From positions 87,657,648 to 87,721,647 of the forward strand of contig OZ020267.1 of the NCBI GenBank assembly GCA_963971225.1: a stretch of DNA of 64,000 bases, read 5' to 3'. Shown here one piece after another: positions 1 to 11,105 of the stretch (within the stretch, counting starts at the first letter, position 1; every line of letters starts with the position of its first letter). Source of the stretch: Melieria omissa (Eukaryota; Arthropoda; Insecta; Diptera; Ulidiidae). The notes beneath the pieces are model-generated. The model worked only from the letters and a program-made list of their open reading frames with translations. It had not been told where the DNA came from and did not search any database. Position numbers and translations under genes: made by a program.

Positions 1-33
1 CTTTTTTTATCCGCTCCGCCGCGAACAAATTCA
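1..33 (+). repeat. 3' end of the BEL 5' LTR
   Basis: These bases, ending in CGAACAAATTCA, recur exactly at 19900-19932. They are followed at once by TGGTCCTTCGAGCC, which looks like a primer-binding site, as expected after a 5' LTR. Confidence 0.75.
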
Positions 34-50
34 TGGTCCTTCGAGCCGTT
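34..50 (+). other. Putative BEL primer-binding site
   Basis: TGGTCCTTCGAGCCG begins directly after the LTR end and opens with TGG, the complement of a tRNA CCA tail. I did not assign the primer tRNA. Confidence 0.5.
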
Positions 51-1005
51 CGTGAGTGAACCTACAAACAAAAAGTTATACACAAAACACTCAAACAAAA
101 AATAACTATAAAACGCAAATTACAAAACAATTAACAAGTACAAAAAGTGCGTTTTTCAAAAGTTTTAAAACAACAAAACAAAACAATTCAAAACAACTTC
201 AACAATGTCAAGTGCAAAAACTTAAAGTGACAAAACAACCAAACACAAAGGTGAACCCGCACTAAATAAAGTGATAAATACATTAAAAAAAAACTACAAA
301 CAAAATAAAATTGTGCAAACTCAAAATAAAAATGTAACATATAATAATAATACAAAAACAGTAACAACGCATGCAAACAAAGAAGTGCAACGAAACACTA
401 AAGTGCTAAAAACTAACCAAAAAGTGCACAAAAACAAAAATTGATATTAAAAACAAAAAAAAAACACCGCGACACATTGGACAGTGCAGTGTAGTGCAAC
501 AACAAAAACGCATATCATCAATACAATAACAACACACACCCACAACGCAAAGAAAAGAGGAAACGAAGCAAAGAACAGCACAAACAACAACAGCACAAGC
601 AACAGCATCACAACACAGGAGCGGACCACAGCAAGAGAGGATATCCCCATTCTCGGGCACGGGGCCCAACAACAAATAAGCGGAACAATTTTATAAATAT
701 ATCTACCCCGAATATATACGCACTCCCCAAAAATCCAGGATAAAAATCTTCATTCTGGTACCCCGCTTATCGTGTGCATATTTCCCTTTTTACAAAACAG
801 CGCAGTGCAGTTAGCAATTCCGCTACTGCACATAATTCGGCGCTGTGTACATTTTAGCCGTCTCCTTTGTGCGACCTTCGCTGCCGAAGCAGCAAAAACA
901 CCGCTGCTGCCAGCACCCAAAACCAATGATAACATGATGCGAAACTGAGAGCGCTCGACCACAATACATACTCAAAATCCGCACTAATACACCGATAACA
1001 TCAGA
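51..1005 (+). other. BEL 5' leader, no convincing gene
   Basis: This is a strongly A- and C-rich tract (runs of caaaacaa type) up to about 660, then more mixed sequence. Open frames here are low-complexity and show no domain. The position after LTR and primer site fits an untranslated leader. The point where the leader stops is not visible. Confidence 0.5.
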
Positions 1006-1319
1006 CCTTAGGGTTGATTTTGCCAAACATCAGACCCGGGGGTTGCACAGAACCGTACTGTTGATTTCCCATACAAGGGCCATGGCGAGGGTTGCGTTTA
1101 CTTTCAATTTTTTAAACATTGGAAAATCAATTTTAATTTCTTTGTAACTATGTAATCTTTTGGAAGAAAAGTGATTAAAAAATTACAATATTTCCCGAAA
1201 ACCAGTCAAAAGTGTTTTAATACGTGTTTAACACATTTTTTATTCAGCTTTTATTGAATTTTATTCGTGAAATTTGAATGAAATGTGAATTTGATGAAAG
1301 CTCCAGAGGAGTTTTTGCG

Positions 1320-1483
1320 ATAATTGCGACAGCCATATTTTGCTATCCCTTTTTATACGGGTGCGCATATTAATAGAAAATATATTATATATATGTTATA
1401 TATATATGTATATGTATATATATGTATATATGATATGCGCACCCGTATAAAAAGGGATAGCAAAATATGGCTGTCGCAATTAT
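1320..1483. repeat. Palindromic MITE-like element with TA ends
   Basis: The arms 1320-1370 and 1433-1483 are perfect inverted repeats of 51 bp (starting ATAATTGCGACAGCC), separated by 62 bp of AT dinucleotide-like sequence. TA lies at both ends (1321-1322 and 1481-1482), which fits a TA target duplication of Tc1/mariner type. It has no coding capacity. Confidence 0.65.
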
Positions 1484-1739
1484 AATATAATATAGATATA
1501 TGCATATATATACATATGTTTTCTGATACGATTTTATAATCGCGAAGTAGCAGACTATACTTATAAACATAAATTGTTTACTGTCCGACATTTATTAGTT
1601 TCGGCTACTTCTGGTTTTTGTGGTCCGTTTAGTCCGTGTTTTTTTCGAATTGGGAAACAAACGCATTAAATACATTTTTTTTATTTGTTCCTCTCTGAAA
1701 TCATTGTTAAAAAAATTGTTAAAATGTTACAAAATCGTT

Positions 1740-1800
1740 AAAAAAAAATCGGTAACGCGCCGTATTGCCTCAGTGGTGGTTCGGAAAATGCAAATTAGTT
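1740..1800 (+). repeat. Short dispersed repeat, second copy near 54215
   Basis: The motif AAAAAATCGGTAACGCGCC followed by a TGGTGGT...GAAAATGCAAA block occurs here and, with small differences, at 54215-54275. It is probably a fragment of an unclassified element. Confidence 0.5.
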
Positions 1801-2159
1801 ATTATTAGTTTTTACATATGCACAAAGAAATAAGGATTTCTTTTTTACATCTTTATATCTCTGCATATTACAACTTTTCCCTAACATTTTCATTTAAATT
1901 AAATAATTTTGATCATTTCATATATTTTTTCCTTATTTTACACTGCTTCGTACAATAAGACTGCGAACATACTTTTTTACAAGTACATAAAAATTGCAAC
2001 CCCGCGTTAGGAACAAATTTGCAAGTCAGCTGCTTGCTACAATACGAATTGTTCCACAAAGCTGGCAGGGTTGACGATTTTCTTTTCAGCTCACACGGAT
2101 TGTGTTCGTGTGACCAAAAAAAACGACAAAATTTCGTCAATCCTCTCAGTTTCGCATCA

Positions 2160-2590
2160 TGTTATCATTGCCCAAAACGCACTATTCTCCTTGTGCAGTA
2201 AATAGGTACGCAGCATTTCTCCCGCTGCATTCCCACTCACCCACTTGCACGCATTTTCGCGTTTTGCTTTGTGCGATATACGCAAGCACTGAGCAGCGAG
2301 CACTCCCGCTGCTGCTTCCAAGTGCAATTGCACTTTCGCACTTCGGCCTAGGCAATTTTTCTACTCTCGCTGGCAGAAGTAAGCAATCGCAAATACAGTG
2401 GGCCGAGTAAACTGTTTTCGCAGCACTTTGAAAAATTTTCTGAGACCTCGAAAAATTTCAATAGTGCTGCACATACACATTCAGTGCACAGCTGGTGTCA
2501 CCCCAAGCGAATACAGTGGGACAAAAACACCCCACCATTATTTTTATCTTTTTTGCAAATTTGTGCTGACCAACCACAAATAGAGGGAAA
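2160..2590 (+). other. Putative 5' UTR of the R1-like LINE
   Basis: This stretch is richer in C and G than the flank and leads directly into ORF1 with no competing gene. LINE promoters are usually internal to such regions, but no specific promoter motif was identified. The left edge is a guess from base composition. Confidence 0.4.
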
Positions 2591-3434
2591 ATGAATGTTA
2601 ATCATTCGCCCCGATCGGGGCGCAGTACAGGCGGTGGCATAAATGCAACAACTGGCGGAGAGGATGGTAGGAAAAATTCTGCATCCGAAGGCTTGAGCAC
2701 TTGCTCGGGGCCGGAGGCCTTAAACGCTCTCGTAGAAAATATAAGTGAGCTGGTAGATATGCTACGCGGTGGGAGGCGTTCAATCAACCAGCAAATGCGT
2801 GACCTAATCAATTCAATCGACGCACTATTCAGACAAGTAGCGGCCGGTACCGGTGACCGAGAAACTAGGCAGCACATAGACAAAAGCTGCCAAACCTTCA
2901 TAGTGGTGGAGCGAAAAATGCCGAATACACCTAAAAGGCTGCGAGAGGAGCAGCAGCCGGCTCGTACGACTCCACCAAAAAAGAATAAGAGGAACGCAAT
3001 GGTGCAGGGACGCGATATAGAACTGCCTATCGCAAATCCGAAAATGGCAGTAAACCAGTCGTCGGTAATGCAAAGCGAATTGCAGGCTAGCCAACAAAGT
3101 CGTCATCACGATCAATCGGCCCATTACACGCCGACTGCCGAAAGCAATATTGCAAGTGGCCCACAATGGAGAACCGTTGAGCCGCGAACTAGGAAAAGAA
3201 TGGCGCGACCAGACGCTCTAGTCATCAAAAGTGCCAGCGGCAAGTCCTACGCGGATATATTAAGAATGGTCAAGTCCGAACCAGAGTTAAAGGAAGTGGG
3301 CGAGGCGGTTAGAAAAGTCCGAAGAACAGCAAATGGAGACCTGCTGCTGCAATTAGCAAAATCAACCGCCCCCGAAACGAGAAAGCTCCAAGCTGCGGTA
3401 GAAAAGGCGCTTGGAGACAGAGCGGAAGTGCGCG
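2591..3434 (+). pseudogene. R1-like LINE ORF1 (Gag-like), 5' part
   Basis: This is the N-terminal 281 codons of the LINE nucleic-acid-binding ORF1 protein. It starts at ATG 2591 in a purine-rich context (GGGAAAATG). The sequence is polar, with a Lys/Arg/Pro-rich middle and a conserved block before the break (GKSYADILRMVKSEPELKEV) typical of LINE Gag proteins. The frame is cut at 3434 by an errantivirus LTR and resumes in the correct register near 11556. The ORF1 product of this family packages element RNA into ribonucleoprotein particles. The last residues of the uninterrupted frame after 3434 are LTR-derived and not part of the gene. Confidence 0.8.
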
Positions 3435-3889
3435 ACTTACGTCTCGGGTTGAGACTTTCGATAAAAAAATATTTTAAAGCTCCCAGCTGGAGCAGAGAAC
3501 AACCGCACTGTTTGAATTTAGGAACCAGAATGATTTTATTTATTTTACAATCAATAATGAAACTTATTGCTAATTACAATAGTTGCTTATTCTAGGTGTT
3601 ATTAAGATGTGTACTAAGCAATTTATTACATATAGCTTACTCGCTAAATTCGGGGGTTAACAGCCGCTTGCGGTGCATTCTCAGCAGTCAGTAAAATGCT
3701 TCGTCTGCTGTTTGGTGTCCGGGTCGATGGCCAGCTAGCGGTGCAGTCTCGACGGTTTTGGTGGCGATTGTGTTATGCTTCGTTTGCTGTTTTGGTGTCT
3801 GGGTCGATGGCCAGCTAGCGGTGCAGTCTCGGCGGTTTCGGTGGCGATTGTGTTGTTGTTGTTGAGGTTGTGGTAGCAGCCGTAACTCC
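3435..3889 (-). repeat. Errantivirus 3' LTR (complete copy)
   Basis: On minus it begins AGTTACGGCTGC right after the purine tract and ends GACGTAAGT. Bases 3435-3874 match 11105-11544 with a single visible difference (T at 3669, A at 11339). It contains two tandem units of about 80 bp (roughly 3698-3776 and 3779-3857), and the end of env is encoded within them. Confidence 0.88.
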
Positions 3890-5437
3890 TCCCCCTTAGT
3901 GTAAAGCGACGGCCACAAGGAAGACGTAGGGGTCGGAGCGATGACTAAAGAATTTGGTGTGTATTTGATTCTTGCTGTTCTGATGATGTATATGCTGGTT
4001 ATGGTGAATGCGATGCTTAGCGTGAGGATGACTATGTAGGTTATGTTGTGTTTATCTGATGTCGCTTTGTCACTTTCCAGTTGGTATTTCCTTAGTTTGT
4101 TGAGGGTAAGTTTTTCTATTATGCTTTTTGGTTTTATTTCGGATTGGGTGGTGGGTAGTAGGTAGACTTCGTCCCAGAATGTTGTTGGTTTCTCTTTGTA
4201 GATTGCGCCGTTGATATCAAGTGTGCAGTTGTTATAGTGTAGTAGGGCTGTACCTTTAACTTCGTATGGATCTTCGCTGCAAGAGCTTTTTATTAGAATT
4301 TTATTTGTGTTTATGAAGAGTATGAAATTTGGTTCAGGTTGGGTTATTGAATGTGTGTCGCCTATGTCTTCGAGGTCGCAGAGGGCTTCTTTATTGTTTA
4401 GTATTTGGGCAATGCAGGTTGAATTGATTGTGCTTTCTTGTTTCCGCGAGTTTGAGCAGTAGTAGAGATTTTCTACCTTAGGGCATGGCGTGTCGTAAAA
4501 CCGAATATTGTTTTTGTTAACATGTTTGTTATATGTTATATATGGTTTTATTTTTATTTGTTTTGTGTTATTTATGGGAAGGGGAATAACGTGGAATAGT
4601 TGGTAATTTTCTGTTGATAGGTTTTGTATTTGTATATTAAATATGATATTTGAATTGTTATAATATGCTTGTAATCCAAGTAATTCATATATCTGTTCTT
4701 TGGATTTGATTTCTATTGACTGGTTTTTTATGTGTTTGTAGATTTCGTTTAGTTCTGTTGCAGTTAGAATGAATTTAGATATTATGTTTAGTTTAGCTAG
4801 GATTATTGCCTCTGCAATATTAGTTAAGTGACTGTTTAGAAGATCTATGTTGTAATTAATTTGATTAATATATTGGAGTTGTGAGAAGTTATTGTCTTCT
4901 TTCGTTATTGTGTTTGTTAGTTTATTGAGGTAGGTTTCTATGTTGTTTTGTTCTGTGTTGATGTGGTTAGTAATGTTTTGTAGTCTTTCTTGCATTATTA
5001 GGTTTAGTTGATGTTGGTTGGATATTGTTTTTTGTATGTGGTCGGTGTTTGTTTGGATGTTCCGTATCTGATTGTTTATTGAGAGTGCGTCATTAGTGTC
5101 CATATTGCCGGTTATGAATTTAATGGCGGTGCCCAGTCTGTTCATTAGTCCGCGTTTATCTCTTTTTAGTGGGAGTAGTGTGTGTAGTTTATTTTCTAAT
5201 TCCTTAAGTTTTAGTTTTGTTATTGTGGTGAGGGTTGTGAATTTGTGGTGTTTTTCGAATGTATTGACTGTGTTGTGTATGTTGTTGATGTTGTTGGTGT
5301 ATTCGTCAAGGTTGATAATGTGTATAAGGTTATTGTAGCTGGTTATTATTTTTGCGAGTCCTAATTGAAATTTCACTACCTTTTGTTGGGGGTTTATTTC
5401 TCGGATGTCAATAAGTTGTGTGGGCAAAGCTGGTAAT
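3688..5437 (-). CDS. env: Errantivirus envelope glycoprotein (baculovirus F-like fusion protein)
   Basis: This is an uninterrupted frame of about 580 codons ending at TAA 3688 inside the LTR. Landmarks: a furin-like cleavage site (KRDKR followed by GLMNRLG) about 95 residues in; long Asn-rich heptad-like stretches after it; a Cys-rich C-terminal half; and one hydrophobic membrane segment (YIVILTLSIAFTITSIYII) before a cytoplasmic tail. This layout is that of insect errantivirus Env, related to group II baculovirus fusion proteins. No ATG suits the N terminus. The frame opens just after the integrase stop, and a splice acceptor (CACTTCTAG) lies at 5438, so expression from a spliced mRNA using the leader start is inferred. 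The tail is duplicated along with the LTR repeat. Confidence 0.88.
3888..3899 (-). other. Errantivirus polypurine tract
   Basis: Minus strand reads AAGGGGGAGG just before AGTTACGG. This is the plus-strand DNA primer site of the retroelement and fixes the start of the 3' LTR. Confidence 0.7.
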
Positions 5438-5450
5438 CTAGAAGTGGGGA
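5434..5450 (-). promoter_or_regulatory. Candidate env splice acceptor
   Basis: Minus strand reads CCCACTTCTAG then ATTACC between the integrase stop (5458) and the env body. Errantivirus env is known to be made from a spliced subgenomic RNA, and this is the only pyrimidine-rich AG in the gap. Confidence 0.5.
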
Positions 5451-5457
5451 TATGGGA

Positions 5458-6866
5458 TTAGTTAGGTATGTTGGTTGGCTTGTGTAATTTCTTTATTTTT
5501 GCTTTGTGAAGTTTTTGGTTTTTGCTAGTAATGATTGTTAGTCTATTGTTCTGTTTGACCCTGTGTTTAGAAAATCTAGGTGTCATCTTATTTCGTCTTG
5601 CTTCTTTTCGAAAGATTGTCTTGTTATCTAGATTTTCTGGCTCGGATCTATTTTGGTTTAGTTTGTCTATATTTTGGTTTGTGTTTTGTTGTATTTTGTC
5701 TTTGATGAGTGGGTAAAGAGTGCTTTGGAATTCGTTAAGTTTTGTGAGGTACTCATGTTCGTTGTTAAATGTTACTGTATTATTAAATTTGAAGGTTCTG
5801 CCGAAAAATAGTTCGAAGGGAGTTAATTTAGTGGCAGAGTGAATTGAATTATTATAAGTGATGAGGGTTTCCATGAGTATTTCGTCATGGTCTTCGCTTA
5901 ATCTGTTTTCTTTTCTGGTTGTTGTAACTATTCTGTATATTTCTGTGAGTGTAGAGTGTAGTCTTTCGACAGGGGCGTTACTGGTGGACTGTTGGAATGA
6001 TGTAATGTGTAGATTGATTTGGAATTGTCTGCAGAAGTCTTTGAAAATGTTGGCTGTGAATTCGGCGCCTTGGTCGGCTACTATTTTCCTTGGGATACCA
6101 TAGAGGTTGATGAAATGTTTTAGGGATTTTAGTATAGAGATGGTGTTTCTTGACGGTAAGGTGTATCCTGCAGCAAATTTTGAAAACTTGTCAATAATTG
6201 TTAAGATTTGTTGGTTATTTATGCTATAAATATCTATGTGTAGGATGTCTAGTGGTTTCTCAGGAGTTTCTGGTTTTTGGAATACAAGTTTTGGAGGGTT
6301 CCTGTCGTATTTCAGTGTTTGGCATTTTTCGCAGTTATTTATGGTTTGTGTGATTTTATCTCTCATAAATGGGAAAAAATATTCTCTGTTTAGGTGGAGA
6401 AATGTTTCGTTAATGCCTCGGTGGTTGTTATTTTTGTGGTAGTCTTTAATTAATTTTTCTTGTTCGTCCGCGTTTGTGATATCTGTTAGTAGTTCTTTGC
6501 ATCTTATTAGTCGAAAGGTTTTGCTATTGGAGAAGAATTTTGAGTAAACTGACTGCACTATGCGGAAGGTGTCGTCGTCAGAGAAGATGGCGGTTAGTTT
6601 ATTTGGGTTTAGGAATTTTTTAAAGATATCGGTCATTATTTCTTCTGTATATACAGGTTTTCTGATTGTTCTCCGTTGTTTATTTTTGAATATCATTTCT
6701 AAGGTCATTTCTGGTATATTTGAGGATTGTTCAAGTATGAGTTGTAGATTGAAGTTGTTCAAAGGTTTTTCGGAAATATATATACCATCATTTAGATCTT
6801 CCTCTGCAGAATGTATGGTGCTGCCAGCTGTACCTTGATTTGATGCTGTGTCGTTTATGTTTATGT
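5458..6866 (-). pseudogene. pol: Errantivirus integrase region of pol
   Basis: This is the C-terminal part of Pol. It has the HHCC zinc finger (HKNNNHRG ... CEKCQ) and the DDE core (HIDIYS, ADQGAEF and NAPVERLHS supply D, D and E), then a basic tail rich in Lys and Arg. The enzyme would join viral DNA ends to host DNA. It is out of register with the RT/RNase H part: a one-base difference at a run of six C near 6880 ends the upstream frame at 6867, while the integrase frame is open through the same point. Either the C run lost or gained a base in this copy, or the sequence has an error there. Its stop is immediately followed by env in the same frame. Confidence 0.85.
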
Positions 6867-9010
6867 CTAGTGTTGTGGGGGGTCTATTTTAATGCGGCTT
6901 AGGGCGTCCGCATTTGTGTTCAGTTTTCCCTTTTTGTATATTATTTCGTAGTCAAATTCTTCGAGTTTTAAACGCCATCTAATTAGTTTTGAATTCGGTT
7001 CTTTCAAACTCATGATCCACATGAGGGGTCTGTGGTCTGTTATGATGTAGAATTTTCGTCCGAATAAGTAGGGGCGGAAGTATTTAGTTGCCCATACTAT
7101 GGCCAATAGTTCTTTTTCTATTGTTGAGTAGTTGCATTCAGATTCTGAGAGTGTGCGACTAGCGTAACAGATTGGTTTGTCGCTTCCTATGCGACCTTGA
7201 GATAATACTGCGCCTAGCGCGACGTTGCTTGCGTCTGTAGTCAAGATAAAGGGTTTCGTGAAGTCGGGATATTGTAGTATTGGATCATTTGTTAGAATGT
7301 TTTTACATGTTTCAAAGGCATTTCTGTATTTATCATTGAGTTCGATCGTTTTGCCTTTCTTTAAGCATTCCGTTAATGGTTTAGTGAGTTTGGAGAAATC
7401 TTTGATGAATTTCCTATAGTAACCTACAAGACCGATGAAGCTTTTGATTTGTTTTTGTGTTCGGGGTATGGGGAAATTTTTTATGGCGTCAATTTTTGCT
7501 GGGTTGGGTTTGATGCCGTCTGTGGAAATAATATGTCCAAGGAAATTGGTCTCTTTGTGGAGAAATTCAGACTTATCTGGTTGGATTTTAAAATTGGATC
7601 GTCTTAGTTTGTCGAATACTAATTGAAGGCTGTTGATGTGTTCTTGGAGGGATGTGGAGTAGATGATTATGTCATCTAGATAGACGAGACACACTTTTCC
7701 TATGAGTTCTCCTAAGACGTCGTCCATAACTCGTTGGAAGGTAGATGGTGCATTTTTGAGGCCGAAGGGCATTCTAACATATTCGTAATGCCCGCCCTCT
7801 ACTGTAAATGCTGTTTTTGGAACGTCCTTTGGGTGCATTTCGATTTGGTGGAAGCCACTTGCCAAATCGAGTGTTGTGAAGTACATGCACCTTCCTAATT
7901 TGTCTAGTATTTCATTTATATTTGGGAGGGGGTATCTGTCTGATATGGTTTTTTCGTTTAACTTTCGATAGTCTATGACTAGGCGCCATTTTTGTTTGCC
8001 GCTGGCGTCCAGCTTTTTGGGAACTATCCATACTGGAGAGCTCCATGGGGAATAGCTTTTGCGGATAATTCCTTGTTTCATCATATCTGTTATTTGGCGT
8101 TGAACTTCGGCTTTATGTACGTATGGATAACGATATGATTTGGTGTGTATGGGGATATCATCTGTTGTTATGATTCTATGTTTAATTTCGTTTGTAAAGG
8201 TGAGTTGATCGTTTTCTTTGAAGAATATGTCTCTGTATTTCTGGCAAAGTTTTATTAAACTTGTTTTCTCTTCATTGTTGAGGTGTTCCATTCGTAGTTT
8301 TAGTATATTGATGTCTTCGTGGTATTTTAATGGGGTTGTTTCGAGGTTGAAGGTTTCGACAAATTCTTGAGGGTTGTATGTTGTGACTTTTAGTGGTTGT
8401 TCTATGAATAGGAGTTGATTTATGTCTGAGGTGTTGATGATTTCTAGGAGGCTATACCAATTTTTGGCGCTATATATACCTTCTGGTATATAAAGTGTTT
8501 TGTTGACGTATGTTGTTTTTACGTATATATCGCCGTTTTGGATGTCTACCGGGATTTTTAAGACTGTTTTTGAGTTAGGAGGTATTATGTGTTTTCCAGA
8601 TGTAAGGTTTGGCTTAAATTGTATGGGTATTGTGGCGTTTTTTGTTTCTAGTTGTTTATTGGGTAGATTAATTTTGGCTTCCAGTTGGGTAAGGATGTCA
8701 AGGCCAATTAGTCCATCAAAATAATTGTGGAACTCGAAAATTAAAAATCTGAATTTTCCTGTTTGTTTAAATTCAATGAAAGCTGGGAGTGTGACCTCCT
8801 TATTTAGTTCATATTTGTTTAGTATTGTGGTTATTGTGGTGGATTTGCATTTGGATTGATCTTGAGGGTCAATGTATTTGGGACTGATAAAGGATGAGGA
8901 GGCACCTGTGTCAATTAAAAATTTAAGGGGTTTGCCAAATGGGGATGAAATGTTAATATATCCTAATTCAAACCCGTGTTTGTTAATGTCTAGGTATCCT
9001 GTCGGTTTTT
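6867..9010 (-). CDS. pol: Errantivirus protease, reverse transcriptase and RNase H
   Basis: The frame overlaps the end of gag in the -1 register. The protease active site (FLIDTGASSSFI) lies near 8920. The RT follows, with LPNINEILDKLG, TTLDLASGFHQI, MPFGLKNAPSTFQ and the catalytic VYLDDIII box. RNase H has TTDASNVALGAVLSQ and ITDHRPLMW. The order protease-RT-RNase H-integrase is that of Ty3/gypsy elements. The frame ends prematurely at 6867, just after RNase H, because of the C-run shift described for the integrase part. No other stop is seen. A near-canonical slippery string G-AAA-AAC occurs at the end of gag, consistent with a -1 frameshift. Confidence 0.88.
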
Positions 9011-10228
9011 CGAGGCAAAGTTCTGAAAATTTTGGTTGTCCTCGATGTTTCGACTGATGTCGACTTCTTGTATGTTCTCATACTGGTTTATTTTTTGTTG
9101 GTATGGTAATGGTTCTGGGGAGATATTTTGTTGGAGGTTGAATAATTCTTCCCTTTTAAATGTGGGGTTTCTAGATGTGTTGCTACGCATTGTTTGGTCA
9201 GTTCTGAAGGATCTTTGGGTGGAAGCGGGAGTTCTTCTTTGAATGTATTCGGAACTTGTGTCCATGGGTTCTGGTTTGTTATGTTGATTGAATAGGTTAT
9301 TTGTTCTGAATGTGTTTTGGTAGGTGGAAGCGGTGTTGTGTTGGGGGTGTGAGAATTGTGGTTTGTAGTTTGTTGGTCTGTTTTGATATTGATAGGGTGT
9401 GGGTTTGTTAGTGTTGTTCCTGTTCATATAGTATGGTGAGAAATTGGGGTTGTATGGTCTTGGTTGCCACTTGGGCTGGAATCTAGTTGGGTTTCCTCGT
9501 ATGTAATTAATGTTTTGTTCCTTGATGCAGAGGGCGAATGCTTCTGCTAAGGAGTCTGGTTTAGATGCTCTTACGGTGGAGCCCAGAGGCTCCCTTAGTC
9601 CGATTAGGAAACTGTTAAGACACATTTCCGTAAAGAGGTCTTTCTTTGCTTTGATTACACTTGTATCGTGTTCGTGTATTAGAATATTGTTGCTCAGTGT
9701 GGATTGTATTTCTATAATTTCGTTATAGAAATTTTCGACTGGTTTACTACCCTGTCGGAGGTTGTGTAGATCTCTTATTAAGGATGTTTCTGTCCGTTTG
9801 TCTGAATAATTTAGTATAAGGTTGTTTTTTATATCGTCCCAGTTTAGTGGTGTCCCGTACATGTTTAGTATTTCGTTCGCTTGTCCCTCAATTTTATTCC
9901 TTATGGCACGTAGTAAAATTTGTCCATAGGGTGTATTGTCAGTGCCTCTGATATACAGTAGTATTTCCTCAACATTGTTGATGAATTCATGCAGCGTTCG
10001 TGGGTTACCGTCGAATTTTGGTAAGTCCTTGATTGCGTCGGGGATTCTTAGTGAATTGAAAATGTCGGATGTTGGTAGTGTGGGGGGTGTAGTTGTGGGT
10101 TGGGGTGTATTTTCTGAGTGTAGTGGCATTTCGAGTGTGGGTTCTAAGTTTTCGGGTATAGAATTGAGACTTCTGCTTTTAAAAATTTTCCTAAGTGGTT
10201 TTGGGTAGGGGTTATATCTTCTCAACAT
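8990..10228 (-). CDS. gag: Errantivirus Gag
   Basis: This 412-residue protein has the errantivirus Gag pattern: an N-terminal Pro/Thr-rich region, a capsid-like block with LPKFDGNPRTLHEFINNVEEI, and a basic Asn/Gln/Pro-rich C-terminal tail without a clear zinc knuckle. Gag lacking CCHC knuckles but with basic tails is common in errantiviruses. It is the first gene of the element (minus strand), about 880 bp from the 5' LTR, and its end overlaps pol. The frame is intact. It would form the particle shell and bind genomic RNA. Confidence 0.85.
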   Translation of the reverse strand: MLRRYNPYPKPLRKIFKSRSLNSIPENLEPTLEMPLHSENTPQPTTTPPTLPTSDIFNSLRIPDAIKDLPKFDGNPRTLHEFINNVEEILLYIRGTDNTPYGQILLRAIRNKIEGQANEILNMYGTPLNWDDIKNNLILNYSDKRTETSLIRDLHNLRQGSKPVENFYNEIIEIQSTLSNNILIHEHDTSVIKAKKDLFTEMCLNSFLIGLREPLGSTVRASKPDSLAEAFALCIKEQNINYIRGNPTRFQPKWQPRPYNPNFSPYYMNRNNTNKPTPYQYQNRPTNYKPQFSHPQHNTASTYQNTFRTNNLFNQHNKPEPMDTSSEYIQRRTPASTQRSFRTDQTMRSNTSRNPTFKREELFNLQQNISPEPLPYQQKINQYENIQEVDISRNIEDNQNFQNFASKNRQDT

Positions 10229-11088
10229 CTAGTATATTGTGTTAGTATGATATGTTATACACGTATTTGGGGATTTTTTTTTCTTTTATTATTTTGGTTT
10301 TCTTTTCCTCTGGAATTCTGTATTTATTTATTTATTTTTTTTTTCTTTTCCTTCCTTTTTTTTTTTTTTTTTTTTGAATTCTCCTAGTTCGGGATGGACT
10401 TTAATTGCGTCGCTACTAATATTCCATCAGTACCCTAGGCTAGGATGTGTTTAACGAATTGCAAAAAAATTTTTTTTTTTTTTTTATATTCTTATGTTTC
10501 TTTTTTGTTTTTTCTGATAATATTTGGATTTCAGTTTGTATAATTTTATTAATTTTCTTAGATTTTCAGCTGTTTTTCTCAGCTTTTCTGATCTTTCGCC
10601 GGTTGAATATAACTCGGCGTGAGCTTCTAATAGTTCAACGTAATGGTATATTGGACTCATTTATGTATTATTATTATTATTTTTTATATCCTTTTTACTC
10701 CGGAGGGTCCTCGTGGGAGTCGCGGAATTAGGGCTGTTTATAAACTGGAGGGACTCGTAAGTATCGCAGTTTGAGTGGCGTTTGTTATAATTTTACCAAC
10801 AAATTTATATATATTTTTTTGTTATTCCCCTTCGTTAGTTAGTGGTGTTATTTCGGTTTCACTTACGTGCTTGCCCACAGGATTATTGTTGTTGTCGCTG
10901 CTAGGTTCATCTGGTGTCTGGTGGTGTCGACTTGAAACTGCTCCGGCTTTGAGGCTTTATCCAAGATTTTCCTTCTTGGTTTTTTTTTTTGTTTGTCCTG
11001 GTGGTAACGAGTTGAAACTCTCCGGCTTTGAGGCTGTTATCCAAGATATTCCTTCTTGGTTTTTTGTCCTGTTGGGCCGTCCACAAGG
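10229..11088 (-). other. Errantivirus 5' leader with T runs and tandem repeats
   Basis: No gene is seen between the primer-binding site and gag. On plus it shows long T runs near 10340-10375 and 10466-10486. Around 10920-11070 there are two diverged units of about 80 bp, each containing CTCCGGCTTTGAGGCT and CCAAGAT..TCCTTCTTGG. The repeated leader could hold packaging or regulatory sites; no known insulator motif was recognised. Confidence 0.6.
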
Positions 11089-11105
11089 CCTATCCGACTG
11101 CGCCA
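11089..11105 (-). other. Errantivirus primer-binding site
   Basis: Minus strand reads TGGCGCAGTCGGATAGG directly next to the LTR end. It resembles the complement of an insect serine-tRNA 3' end. It fixes which LTR is the 5' one. Confidence 0.75.

Larger units (their letters stand above)
1006..2159. other. Non-coding AT-rich stretch with small repeats
   Basis: No gene is seen. The stretch contains a perfect 51-bp inverted repeat (1320-1483) and a segment near 1740-1800 that closely resembles 54215-54275. It lies between the BEL leader and the R1-like LINE and may be leader, LINE flank or further small insertions. Confidence 0.4.

Noticed and set aside
56..700. Short open frames in the A-rich first 700 bases
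   Set aside because: Low-complexity Lys/Asn/Thr/Gln peptides arising from A/C-rich leader; no domain and no codon signal.
2520..2560. Target duplication of the R1-like LINE (CCCCACC near 2532 and 15969)
   Set aside because: The match is short, the C run is common, and the position would cut off most of the likely 5' UTR.
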